Positions 8,862-17,247 of a DNA stretch of 64,000 bases are shown here, one piece after another. Within the stretch, counting starts at the first letter, position 1. Each line of letters starts with the position of its first letter. Under the pieces are notes generated by a model. That model searched no databases. It was given only the letters and a program-made list of their open reading frames with translations, and was not told the origin of the DNA. The position numbers and the translations under genes are program-made. Origin of the DNA: Thiolapillus brandeum (GTDB taxonomy: Bacteria > Pseudomonadota > Gammaproteobacteria > Chromatiales > Chromatiaceae); contig NZ_AP012273.1 of the NCBI RefSeq assembly GCF_000828615.1, positions 496,001 to 560,000 on the forward strand. Direction: 5' to 3'.

Positions 8862-9805
8862 ACAGCCAGAGTGCAGCCGTCGGCAGGCGCCAGCAGGGAA
8901 TTGCCCTGGTGCTGGTATTGTGGGTGATCGTACTCCTCAGCGTCATTGCCGGGGCCATGTCCATGACGCAGCGCACGGGCGTGATGATGACCGGCAATAT
9001 CCGCCAGGAGCGGGAAGGCCGGGCGTTGCTCAGCGCGGGACTCAATTTCATGGCCCTGATGCTGGAACGGCGCAATCGTCCCGTTGAGGACAACCGCTGG
9101 CCGGTGGACGGGCGCCTGCATCCCTGGAATTTTCAGGGCCACCTGGTGTGGGTGGGGGCGGCACCGGAAGAAGCGCGTATCGACCTCAACCAGGTCAGGG
9201 ATGATGTATTGTTGGCCCTGCTCAAGTCCACAGGACTGGAGGAACAGGAGGCCATGGCTTTGCGTGACGCCATTCTGGACTGGCGTGACAGGGACAACAA
9301 CCGCCATGCTGAAGGTGCCGAAGACCAGGACTACCGCTCAGACGGGCGTCCCATCGGTGCCCGGGACAGCGGTTTCCTGTCCGTGGAGGAATTGCAGCAG
9401 GTGCTGGGCATGTCCCCCGACCTGTATAAAAAACTGGCCGGGGCATTGACCGTGGATGCGCGGCAACGTACAGTCAACCCCGCATTTGCCTCGCGCAAAG
9501 TGCTGCTGGCGACCCCCGGGGTGACCCCTGAAGAGGTGGACGAATATATCCGGCAGCGCCAGGAAGCCCGGGAACAGGGCTTGCCGGTACCCATGCCTGC
9601 TTTTGGCGGCAAATTGTTCAAGAACAGCATGGGTACGCGCTACCGTTTGTTTGCTGAGCTGGACCTGGCGGGAGGAGGGAAGGCACAGGCTGAAATGGTT
9701 GTGGATACAAGAAAGAGAACACGCAAGGGTTATATGTTGTTACAAAAGAAATTTGGCAAGTTGGGATCCCTGGGGCGCGCCATCCTTCCAGAGGAGGAAG
9801 GTTGA
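8858..9805 (+). CDS. gspK: Minor pseudopilin GspK
   Basis: 315-residue largest minor pseudopilin, thought to cap the pseudopilus tip. N-terminus has the prepilin-like RRQQGIALVLVLWVIVLLSVIAGAM; as is normal for GspK, the +5 Glu is absent. Alpha-domain motifs ARIDLNQVRDDVLLALL, LDWRDRDNNRHAEGAEDQDY and SVEELQQVLGMSPDLY are characteristic. I start at ATG 8858, overlapping the gspJ stop (ATGA), rather than 33 bases upstream. Confidence 0.94.
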   Translation: MNSQSAAVGRRQQGIALVLVLWVIVLLSVIAGAMSMTQRTGVMMTGNIRQEREGRALLSAGLNFMALMLERRNRPVEDNRWPVDGRLHPWNFQGHLVWVGAAPEEARIDLNQVRDDVLLALLKSTGLEEQEAMALRDAILDWRDRDNNRHAEGAEDQDYRSDGRPIGARDSGFLSVEELQQVLGMSPDLYKKLAGALTVDARQRTVNPAFASRKVLLATPGVTPEEVDEYIRQRQEAREQGLPVPMPAFGGKLFKNSMGTRYRLFAELDLAGGGKAQAEMVVDTRKRTRKGYMLLQKKFGKLGSLGRAILPEEEG

Positions 9806-9807
9806 CA

Positions 9808-11157
9808 GTGGCGCTGGATTCTTCTGTCACTCAAACACTGCGCCAATGGCGCAAACAGGTTCTGGAGTGTTTGCCGGAATCCTGGCGGGAGCGTATCTCC
9901 TCGCGTATCACTCCCTATATACTGGAACTGGGTTCGGAAACGGCGCGTTTGATCAGGGACGACCAGCCCCTTGATGAACTGCGCAGCGTGGATGGTGCGA
10001 CTGCGGCGCGCCTCAAGTCTCACGAATATCCCCTGGTTTTGATGTTGCCGCCTTCCTGGGTGTTGAGCAAAACCGTGGTATTGCCTGCAGCCGCCGGAGA
10101 GAATCTGCGCCAGGTATTGGGGTTTGAGCTGGACAGGCTCACCCCGTTCAATGTCGATCAGGTGTATTTCGACTATCAATTGCTGCCCCGGGAAAGTAAA
10201 GACGACATGCTTACGGTGGCGGTGGCTTTGGTGCCCCGGCGACGTGTGGACGGCTGGTTGGACAAATTGCGTACTGCGGGGATTCCCGTAGATGCCATGA
10301 GCGCAGGGGATCTCTGGGAGGAAGCCAATCTGCTGCCACCGGAAATGCGTGCCCGTCCTGATCTGAAGCGGCTGGCAGTCAATGCATTGCCTGCTGTTCT
10401 CGTTCTGGTGCTGCTGGTGGCTGCCCTGGCACTGCCTTTGTGGCAGAAGCGCCAGCTGGCCGTGACCCTGCAGCAGAAAGAAAATATCCTGCGCGGCAAG
10501 GCAGCCCAGGTCATGAAGATACGCGAGGCCCTGGACAAGGAATTCCAGGCGGTCAAGGACGTCAGCACGCGCTGGCAGGCCGCTCCACCGGTAATCGACC
10601 TGTTACAGGTGCTGACCAACCTGCTGCCCGATGATACTTCCCTGCAGCGCATGGAAATCAAAGGCACCGAGTTGATCATCAATGGCACTTCCGGGCAGGC
10701 TTCTTCTCTTATCGGACTGTTGCAAAAAGCGCCCGGATTCGATGACCCGCACTTTCTTTCGCCGGTCACCCAGCAGCGCGGCAAGGAGCTTTTCAATCTT
10801 TCGGCCACCATCAACATGCCGTTTCCCCGGGAGCCGGGTGTGGAACGCCAGGTGGCCAATCCTGAAGACCGCCCGTCAAACGGCAATGCAGAACCGGTAA
10901 AGTCGTCACCCAGGCAGAAAAATGCGCCTCAGCTCCAGGCAGGCAAACCCACGGCCGGGAACCCTCCGCCGGCTCAGCATAGCGGCAGGGTGAAGCCTGC
11001 GTCGAAGCCTCAGGCAGCAGCCCCTCAGTCTCAACCCGGGATGCCTGCGGTTGTGGCCTATCCCAATGATTCCACTACGCGGCCTCTCACGCACATCCGT
11101 GGATCCAACAATAGTGCGCCGGTTCCGGACGGGATCACTTACGGGTCGGGGGGGTAA
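9808..11157 (+). CDS. gspL: GspL-type T2SS platform protein with long Pro/Gln-rich tail
   Basis: About 449 residues. By position and fold it is the GspL-like (PilM/PilN-related) component linking GspE to the membrane. The N-terminal 180 residues are cytoplasmic (VLMLPPSWVLSKTVVLPAAAGENLRQVLGFELDRLTPF is a GspL/PilM-type stretch), one membrane helix follows at about 193-213, then a periplasmic PilN-like domain (LLQVLTNLLPDDTSLQRMEI). From about residue 345 the protein is a low-complexity Pro/Gln/Ala tail with no recognisable domain. I prefer GTG 9808, ten bases after GAGGAGG, over TTG 9802, which overlaps the gspK stop. It is sometimes annotated as PilN domain-containing protein. Confidence 0.85.
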   Translation: MALDSSVTQTLRQWRKQVLECLPESWRERISSRITPYILELGSETARLIRDDQPLDELRSVDGATAARLKSHEYPLVLMLPPSWVLSKTVVLPAAAGENLRQVLGFELDRLTPFNVDQVYFDYQLLPRESKDDMLTVAVALVPRRRVDGWLDKLRTAGIPVDAMSAGDLWEEANLLPPEMRARPDLKRLAVNALPAVLVLVLLVAALALPLWQKRQLAVTLQQKENILRGKAAQVMKIREALDKEFQAVKDVSTRWQAAPPVIDLLQVLTNLLPDDTSLQRMEIKGTELIINGTSGQASSLIGLLQKAPGFDDPHFLSPVTQQRGKELFNLSATINMPFPREPGVERQVANPEDRPSNGNAEPVKSSPRQKNAPQLQAGKPTAGNPPPAQHSGRVKPASKPQAAAPQSQPGMPAVVAYPNDSTTRPLTHIRGSNNSAPVPDGITYGSGG

Positions 11158-11163
11158 GCAGAC

Positions 11164-11748
11164 ATGAATCTCCAAGGCGACAAGCAGCGCTGTATATTGC
11201 TCCTCGGTGGCATGGGATTGTTGCTGGTACTGGTATTGGCCCTGATCATCTATCCCTGGTGGGCCAAAATGCAGTTCTATACCCGGGCCGTGGATCAGGC
11301 TGCCGATCACATTCAGCGTTATCAGCGCCTGTTGGACAGTGCGCCGGGACAACGCAATAGCCTCAGGAATCTGCGTCAGCAGTTGCGCAAGGAAAAATAT
11401 TTCATTGCTGCGACCAACCCGGAACTGGCGGCAGCAGAGTTGCAAAAGCGGGTGAAGACCATCGTCACCGGCGCCCAGGGGAAACTGGTGAGTACACAGA
11501 AAGTGGATGTACAGGATGAAGGGCCCGTGCGGGAGATCAAGATCAAGGTGCGCATGAAGGGTGATGTGGAGGCTTTGTCCAGGGTGTTGCATGAACTGGA
11601 AAGTCAACTGCCCATAGTGAACATCGACAATGTTTCCATCCGCAGCCGACGGACGGTGAAGGGGCGTCGCAGGAACCGGGTGGAAGGTTATGAGCTGGAT
11701 GTCAGCCTGGAACTGATGGGTTACATGCTCAAGGGGGGCGGAAAGTGA
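11164..11748 (+). CDS. gspM: GspM-type T2SS protein (PilO-like)
   Basis: 194-residue bitopic inner-membrane protein. One N-terminal membrane helix (GLLLVLVLALIIYPWW, residues 18-33), a coiled coil at about 40-80 (AADHIQRYQRLLDSAP), and a ferredoxin-like periplasmic domain (KVRMKGDVEALSRVLHELESQLPIVNIDNVSI) that fits the GspM-b/PilO class. Six bases after gspL; its stop overlaps the next start as GTGA. Sequence identity to classical GspM is expected to be low, so the call rests on context and topology. Confidence 0.85.
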   Translation: MNLQGDKQRCILLLGGMGLLLVLVLALIIYPWWAKMQFYTRAVDQAADHIQRYQRLLDSAPGQRNSLRNLRQQLRKEKYFIAATNPELAAAELQKRVKTIVTGAQGKLVSTQKVDVQDEGPVREIKIKVRMKGDVEALSRVLHELESQLPIVNIDNVSIRSRRTVKGRRRNRVEGYELDVSLELMGYMLKGGGK

Positions 11749-12356
11749 ACAGATTTCTGTTCATGATGGCTATGCTGCTGGCCGTCTTTATTGGCTGGCG
11801 CTGGTTCAATCCTGTTGCGGCACCGAAACCTGAGCCTCTGCCGGCCCCAGGTGTCAGTGGTGGTGATGTCGGGGCGCTCCTGAAAAACATGGATCGGGTC
11901 ACAGGTTTTCCGCCGTTGGCGGCCTACCATGCCATCAGCGCCCGGCCGCTGTTTTTCAGCAAGCGGCGTCCGCCGCCGCCTTATGTGGCGGAAAAAGGGG
12001 GGGGCAGAAAGCCCGGGCCATCACGCAAGACGGGCAAGCCCCGGGTACAGCTCTCGGGGGTTATCAGCGTCGGCAATCAAACCTACGCTTTGTTGAAGGG
12101 CGGCAAAAACAAGGGTACCAGGCGGGTGCGTGTGGGAGAGGATATTGACGGCTGGACCGTGATCTCCATAGAAAAAGACAAGCTGGTGCTGCGCAACGGA
12201 ACGGAAACGGAATCATTGTTGCTGTGGAACTACAAACCGGTGAAGCCTGTCAAACAGGCTCCAAAGAAAGCGGTAAAGAGAACTGCCCGGCCGCCAGTGA
12301 AAAACACGAATGGCCAAACGGCCCGCCAGAGGCCGGTGCCGACAGGTAAACCGTGA
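11745..12356 (+). CDS. GspC/GspN-like T2SS protein with HR-type domain
   Basis: 203-residue bitopic protein: N-terminal membrane helix (FLFMMAMLLAVFIGW), a Pro-rich linker, the motif ARPLFFSKRRP, then a small beta domain (VQLSGVISVGNQTYALLKG...GTRRVRVGEDIDGWTVISIEKDKLVLRNG) that resembles the homology region of GspC, which docks on the GspD N0 domain. The Lys/Pro-rich C-terminus lacks the PDZ or coiled coil of classical GspC. It starts at GTG 11745 behind an AAGGGGGG ribosome site and lies directly before gspD. No other gspC candidate is present, so it probably fills that role; GspN is the alternative name. Confidence 0.7.
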   Translation: MNRFLFMMAMLLAVFIGWRWFNPVAAPKPEPLPAPGVSGGDVGALLKNMDRVTGFPPLAAYHAISARPLFFSKRRPPPPYVAEKGGGRKPGPSRKTGKPRVQLSGVISVGNQTYALLKGGKNKGTRRVRVGEDIDGWTVISIEKDKLVLRNGTETESLLLWNYKPVKPVKQAPKKAVKRTARPPVKNTNGQTARQRPVPTGKP

Positions 12357-12458
12357 AATCAGACTGTGCATCCTGACTGGAACCTGCAGGCTGCCATGAT
12401 TTCTGCCGTTGCCGGGTATGTGTTAACATTCCGCGCTTAACTATCAGGGAAACAGACA

Positions 12459-14756
12459 TTGAATACTCGCGTGATCTTCAACAACTGGCGACGCCTGGTC
12501 GCCCGCAGCTTTTTTCTGCTGCTGCTGGTGCCGCTCCTGAATGCATGCCAGTCCTTTCCTCTGGCAAAGGCGCACCAGAAAATTACTGCTCCCACAATGC
12601 CGATGAATGATGCCAGGGGCGTATCGGAGTTGAAGCAAGGCACCGAACTCTCAGACAGTATTGCCGATGCGTCTCCCCAGGAAGGGCAGGATGCCCCGCA
12701 GCCCTTGCAGGATTGGCAGGTGTCGGGGACCGGACAATTCATCAAGCCATCCACTGCACAAGGCAAGAAGAAAGTGACTGCCCCGAAGTTCAGCAACAAC
12801 CGGGATATTACCCTGAACTTCGAGAATACAGACATCCGGGAAGTGGTAAAGATCGTCCTGGGTGACACCCTCAAAGTCAATTACATTGTCGATCCCGGCG
12901 TGCATGGGGGGGTAAGCATGCAGACGGGCGCTCCGGTTTCCCGCAAGGACCTGCTGCCGTTGCTGGAAACCCTGCTGCGCATGAACAATGCCACCCTGGT
13001 GCATACGGGCAATACCTATCATGTCGTGCCGGTGACCAAGGCCAATAAAGGATTGTTGACTCCCCAGCTCGCCGACGCCCAGCTTCCCCTGCCTTCAGGA
13101 CACAATCTCATTATCCGGCCTCTCAGGAATATCGGCGCTGATGAGATGAACGATATTCTCAAACCCCTGGTCAGGGATCACAGCATTGTGCGTGTGGACA
13201 ACAAGCGCAATCTGCTGATTCTGTCCGGTAGCGCTCAGGACATGCAGCAGATGATGGAAATCATCGATACCTTCGATGTCAACTGGGTCAAGGGATTGTC
13301 CGTGGGCTTTTTCGCCCTGGAGAATGGCAGCGTGGATCAGGTGCAGCAGGATCTGGATGCCGTACTTGGCGGCGACACCGGAAAAGCCCTGGGAGGACTG
13401 GTTCGCATCACTCCTATCGAAAGTGCCAATGGATTCCTGGTGGTTTCCGCCCACCGGCAATACCTGGAAGAAGTCGGCAAGTGGATCAAGCGTTTTGATT
13501 CCATGGCCCAATCGGGTGAAGAACAACGGCTATTCGTCTATCGGGTGCGCAATGGCAAGGCGGAAGATCTTGCTGGTCTGCTGAATGAGTTGTTTACCGG
13601 CAAGAGCGCGAAGCCCAAGACCAAGCCGGGTTCCGTGGCACCGGGTCTGAAAGGCACCACGGTGGCTTCCAAATCGAAGAATTCCAAAACTGCGGCTGAA
13701 AAGGCCAAGAAGCCCAAAGTGGCGGCGAAGAAACCTGCCGCTGCCAGCAGTGGCAAGAGCAGTGCCCTGGAAGGTGAGATTCGCGTGGTGGCGGATGAAG
13801 ATCACAACACCCTGCTGATTCTGGCCTCTCCCCGGGATTACAAGCGTATCCTCGGCACCCTGGAGCAACTCGATATCGTGCCTCTGCAAGTGCATATCGA
13901 GGCCACCATCGTTGAAGTGTTGCTCAAGGACAAACTGAAATACGGTATTTCCTGGTTCTTCCAGGGCGGAGCAGGCGGCAATGGCCGGCAAAGTATCGGT
14001 GGTGTGGGCGGTTCGACTTCCGGAACGGATATCAGTGGTGGCCTGAGCAGTCTGCTCAATGGCTTCAACTGGTCCCTCATCGACAGCACCGGAGCGGTAA
14101 AGGCGGTGCTCAATGCCTTTGCCAACGACTCCCTGGTCAATGTATTGTCGGCGCCTTCGGTGATGGTGCTGGACAACCACGAGGCCAAGATCCGCGTCGG
14201 TGATGAAGTGCCCACCCTGACCCAGAGTCAGGCCAATGACGCCGGGAACATCCTGCAGACCGTTCAGTATCGCGAAACAGGTATCATTCTTACGGTCAAA
14301 CCCCGGGTCAATCCCGGTGGCCTGGTCACCATGGAAGTGACCCAGGAAGTAAGTGCTGTGGCAGATACGGAAATCCAGACCAACCAGCCGACCATCCAGA
14401 CCCGTGAAATCAACAGTACGGTCGCGGTGCAAAGCGGCCAGACCGTGGTACTGGGCGGATTGATTCGCGACAAACGCACCAATAGTGAAGGCGGAGTGCC
14501 TTTTATCTACAAGGTTCCCGTACTGGGGGCTTTGTTTGGCGAGACCGAGAACGGCAACGAAAGAGTGGAATTGGTCATCGTGTTGACGCCCAGGGTGATT
14601 ACCAGCGCTGAGGATGCTCTGCGGATCACCCGGGACTTCCGCACCCGGATGCAGGGGCTCAAACAGGAGTTTCTGGAGGAAGCCGGTGTGATTCGCGACA
14701 ACGGTGGCGAACGAGTGTACGGAACTTCTGTCAACAGAACGGGTAATGAAGAATGA
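12459..14756 (+). CDS. gspD: Type II secretion outer-membrane secretin GspD
   Basis: 765-residue secretin that forms the outer-membrane channel. A signal peptide ends in a lipobox (LLNAC, Cys30), so it is probably a lipoprotein that reaches the outer membrane by Lol or its own pilotin-independent route. N0-N3 domains follow (FENTDIREVVKIVLGDTL; RPLRNIGADEMNDIL), then the secretin core (VPTLTQSQAND, TVVLGGLIRDKRT, VPFIYKVPVLGALFG, VELVIVLTPRVI). A Lys/Ala-rich insertion of about 55 residues (about 380-437) sits in the N3 region. Start TTG 12459 has AGGGA eight bases upstream; GTG 12471 would also keep the signal peptide. A 102-base gap separates it from the upstream gene. Confidence 0.95.
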   Translation: MNTRVIFNNWRRLVARSFFLLLLVPLLNACQSFPLAKAHQKITAPTMPMNDARGVSELKQGTELSDSIADASPQEGQDAPQPLQDWQVSGTGQFIKPSTAQGKKKVTAPKFSNNRDITLNFENTDIREVVKIVLGDTLKVNYIVDPGVHGGVSMQTGAPVSRKDLLPLLETLLRMNNATLVHTGNTYHVVPVTKANKGLLTPQLADAQLPLPSGHNLIIRPLRNIGADEMNDILKPLVRDHSIVRVDNKRNLLILSGSAQDMQQMMEIIDTFDVNWVKGLSVGFFALENGSVDQVQQDLDAVLGGDTGKALGGLVRITPIESANGFLVVSAHRQYLEEVGKWIKRFDSMAQSGEEQRLFVYRVRNGKAEDLAGLLNELFTGKSAKPKTKPGSVAPGLKGTTVASKSKNSKTAAEKAKKPKVAAKKPAAASSGKSSALEGEIRVVADEDHNTLLILASPRDYKRILGTLEQLDIVPLQVHIEATIVEVLLKDKLKYGISWFFQGGAGGNGRQSIGGVGGSTSGTDISGGLSSLLNGFNWSLIDSTGAVKAVLNAFANDSLVNVLSAPSVMVLDNHEAKIRVGDEVPTLTQSQANDAGNILQTVQYRETGIILTVKPRVNPGGLVTMEVTQEVSAVADTEIQTNQPTIQTREINSTVAVQSGQTVVLGGLIRDKRTNSEGGVPFIYKVPVLGALFGETENGNERVELVIVLTPRVITSAEDALRITRDFRTRMQGLKQEFLEEAGVIRDNGGERVYGTSVNRTGNEE

Positions 14757-15241
14757 CAATAGAAAAATCTAGCATGAATCAGTCGCGCATGGTATTAGGG
14801 TTTTTGCTAGGGGCGGCGGTTGTTCTGTCTGCCGGATGCAGCGAAAAGGATGCCGAACCGACGGGAAGCCAACAAAATGTTGCAAATGTGACACAGTCTG
14901 CAACAAAGACCAGAGAACAGCAGGTGGCTCAGCGGGCCCAAGAGCATATGGACGCCCTGATTGCACGGAATTGGGAAAAAGCCTATGCCTATCTGCCTCC
15001 CGCCACGCGCCAGCTCAAGCCTTTGCAGGTGTATGCCAACCGCATGAATGGTGGCGCCATGCTGCGCACGGCGGCCGACATAAAAGAGGTGGACTGCGAA
15101 GAGAATGTGTGTACTGTAACTATTGATCTTGCCTATATTTATACGGGAACCATCGAGGCTATGCGCGGACGCGAAACCAGGAGCCTGCTCAAGGAGAAGT
15201 GGATCCTTTCCCAGGGGAATTGGTGGTTGGCGGAGAAGTAG
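14753..15241 (+). CDS. Small lipoprotein, NTF2-like fold likely
   Basis: 162-residue exported lipoprotein: signal peptide ends in the lipobox LSAGC (Cys29), then a Gln/Thr-rich linker and a compact domain (REQQVAQRAQEHMDALIARNWEKAYAYLPPATRQ...) whose pattern recalls NTF2-like or SnoaL-like folds. A Cys pair in VDCEENVCTV may form a disulphide. The start overlaps gspD as ATGA, so it is the last gene of the secretion operon and could be a pilotin or periplasmic accessory factor; that role is inference from position. ATG 14774 is an alternative start giving a shorter signal peptide. Confidence 0.75.
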   Translation: MTIEKSSMNQSRMVLGFLLGAAVVLSAGCSEKDAEPTGSQQNVANVTQSATKTREQQVAQRAQEHMDALIARNWEKAYAYLPPATRQLKPLQVYANRMNGGAMLRTAADIKEVDCEENVCTVTIDLAYIYTGTIEAMRGRETRSLLKEKWILSQGNWWLAEK

Positions 15242-15317
15242 TTTGTGTTGCCTGAAAGGCATGGTTGTTGTAAAATTATCACACGTCGCACGAATAACAA
15301 AAACAAGACAAAAAAGT

Positions 15318-15346
15318 TTGCTATGTTGTTTTTCGTGTGGTATGGT
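15318..15346 (+). promoter_or_regulatory. Candidate sigma-70 promoter before the abundant secreted protein gene
   Basis: TTGCTA (15318-15323) and TATGGT (15341-15346) are separated by 17 bases in an AT-rich 217-base gap. It would give a leader of about 105 bases. Prediction by eye only. Confidence 0.4.
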
Positions 15347-15409
15347 TCATTTTAGCTGCATCAAGTCCTGGTGGCGGCTGGATGCAAAAACGCTAAATCG
15401 CTTTGTCAC

Positions 15410-15423
15410 CTATAGATCTATAG
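15410..15423. repeat. 14-bp perfect palindrome in the leader of the secreted protein gene
   Basis: ctatagatctatag is a perfect palindrome ending 20 bases before the AAGGAG ribosome site (15444-15449). It could be an operator or a small RNA hairpin in the 5' leader. Confidence 0.6.
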
Positions 15424-15458
15424 TTGAATAGCTTTCAATTAATAAGGAGTTTCATTAG

Positions 15459-16877
15459 ATGAAGATGAAAAAGAAAATTCTGTCCGCGGCAGTATTGGCA
15501 GCGCTTGGTGCTGGCTCTGCTCAGGCAGTAAACCTGAGTACTGACGGTACCGGTGAAGTTCTGGTATTCCCGTACTTCACTGTACAGGGTAACGAAGAGA
15601 CCCTGCTGTCCATCGTTAACACCACTAACGAAGGCAAGGTGGTCAAGGTTCGTTTCCGCGAAGCCTACAACACCCAGGAAGTTCTCGACTTCCACGTATA
15701 TCTCTCACCTTACGATGTTTGGGTTGCCAAGATTCAGGACGATCCCGCTGGTGGCGCTCAGGTAACCACTCCTGACAACAGCTGTACCACCATGGATACG
15801 AATCCTCAGCCTTTCGTTGACCTGCTGTTTGGTGATACTGGTCCTACCGGCATCGAGCGTACCCGTGAAGGTTACTTCACCGCAATCGAGATCGCCCGTA
15901 TCGTTAATATGGATCTGGATGGCAACGGTGCCCAGGATTATGTACACGATGCTAGCGGCGTTCCCGATAACTGCGGCGCTATCCGTACGGCATGGCTGAA
16001 CGGCACCATGGCGGCCAACGCTACTGTTGACCAGCCTACCGGTGGCCTGATGGGTACCCTGGGTATCATCAACGTACAGTCCGGTACTGAAGTAACCGTA
16101 CCCGCTACTGTTCTGGAAAACTTCCTGGACACTCCTCAGCACGTTGCACCTGGCAGCCTGCGTCCTGACTGGCAGGATGCGAACCCCAACAGCGTCGTGA
16201 TGACCAGCGATTCCTCCAACGGTTCTGTATCCGTATATGCTGATGCCTGGGCTACTGGTGAAGACGCGGTTTCCGCAGTTCTCATGGCTTCCGCCCTGAT
16301 GAACGAGTACACCGTAAACCCGGCTACTGAAGCAAGCACCGCCTGGATCGTGACCTTCCCGACCAAGACTCTGTATGTGAACGGTGGTGCTGCACGTGCT
16401 CCCTTCACTCACACCTTCGCCGGTGATACCGATGGCGACGGCGTAGCCTGCGAAGAGATTGGCGTTTCCCTGTGGAATCGTGAAGAGCAGCAGCGTGAAG
16501 TAACCGGTTCTCTGGTTTCTCCTCCTCCTCCGTCACAGACTCTGAGCCTGTGCTACGAAGCTAACGTCATCCAGTTTGGTGACAGCTCTAACGTGTTCAG
16601 CGCAGAAAACACCGTTACGCGTTTCAACGACAGTGCACTGCCTGGTAACACCGGTTGGGGCAAAATCAGCTTCACTGCTGCTGCCCACACCATGACTTCC
16701 CTTAACGGTACCGTTTACAACGGTCTGCCCGTTATCGGTTTCAAGGCTACCGTACTGGGTAACAGCAACGTTGGTGTAGGTGCTTCCTACGCGGCGGCTG
16801 TGAACCACGCTTATGAGCGCAGCATTGTGGGTCAACCCGCGTTTACCGTAGGCAGTGGTAACAACGGCAATCCGTAA
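15459..16877 (+). CDS. Secreted protein of unknown function, probably very abundant
   Basis: 472 residues. Clear Sec signal peptide (MKMKKKILSAAVLAALGAGSAQA), no lipobox, no other membrane helix. The mature start VLVFPYFTVQ...ETLLSIVNTT...VKVRFREAYNTQEVLDF is a pattern I recall from unnamed cell-surface proteins of marine gammaproteobacteria; function is not known. Few cysteines, many Thr/Asn/Val: a beta-rich extracellular protein. Codons are strongly biased to GGT, CGT, AAC, GTT/GTA and CTG, unlike the GGC/GGG-rich neighbours, which points to high expression; a good ribosome site (AAGGAG, nine bases) and a UUCG-loop terminator agree. Adjacent to the T2SS operon, so a secretion substrate is a reasonable guess. 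Confidence 0.8.
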   Translation: MKMKKKILSAAVLAALGAGSAQAVNLSTDGTGEVLVFPYFTVQGNEETLLSIVNTTNEGKVVKVRFREAYNTQEVLDFHVYLSPYDVWVAKIQDDPAGGAQVTTPDNSCTTMDTNPQPFVDLLFGDTGPTGIERTREGYFTAIEIARIVNMDLDGNGAQDYVHDASGVPDNCGAIRTAWLNGTMAANATVDQPTGGLMGTLGIINVQSGTEVTVPATVLENFLDTPQHVAPGSLRPDWQDANPNSVVMTSDSSNGSVSVYADAWATGEDAVSAVLMASALMNEYTVNPATEASTAWIVTFPTKTLYVNGGAARAPFTHTFAGDTDGDGVACEEIGVSLWNREEQQREVTGSLVSPPPPSQTLSLCYEANVIQFGDSSNVFSAENTVTRFNDSALPGNTGWGKISFTAAAHTMTSLNGTVYNGLPVIGFKATVLGNSNVGVGASYAAAVNHAYERSIVGQPAFTVGSGNNGNP

Positions 16878-16914
16878 TTAATACTGCTACGCAAAAGATC
16901 GTTTTTTGATCGAG

Positions 16915-16941
16915 AAAGGGCTGCTTCGGCAGCCCTTTTTT
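16915..16941 (+). terminator. UUCG-loop Rho-independent terminator
   Basis: A 10-bp perfect stem (16915-16924 with 16929-16938) is closed by a TTCG tetraloop and followed by a T run. It ends the abundant secreted protein gene. Confidence 0.93.
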
Positions 16942-17247
16942 ATTGTTGGGATGTTCGTGGGGAGTTTGTGGAACTCTTCCCGGTTTAAGGGGTCAATTAT
17001 GATAATATCCTTCTTGAGGATGTTCGGATTTATTCTGGATCAACGTCAATTGTGCCTTATAACGTCGGGATCAAAGGAAAGTTCCCGGCGACCCGCAAGG
17101 GGAAGTGACCTTGCGCAGGAGAAGATGCCCGGGGCATGGGTAAGGACTGCCACCCTGTTATGGGGCTTTCCGGTGCAGGATGTGAATTCATGAATAGGTC
17201 AGAGCTTCCTTGAATATCAATTCCCCTTTTTAGCCTAGGTGTAAAGT
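16942..17247 (+). other. 306-base gap without a credible gene
   Basis: No open frame here has a ribosome site or coding character. The first third is AT-rich and could hold a promoter; 17070-17190 is GC-rich with several short complementary blocks (for example ccttgcg-type and cccgggg-type runs), which could be a structured leader of the next gene. I compared it by eye with c-di-GMP, cobalamin, TPP and glycine riboswitch cores and found no match. Confidence 0.4.

Noticed and set aside
13530-14759. Minus-strand open frame of 409 codons opposite gspD
   Set aside because: No domain and composition typical of an antisense shadow; gspD is well supported.
16906-17193. 95-codon open frame after the abundant protein gene
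   Set aside because: Runs through the terminator and has no coding character.
17040-17200. Possible c-di-GMP or cobalamin riboswitch
   Set aside because: The conserved cores of those families are not present; only general GC-rich complementarity was seen.
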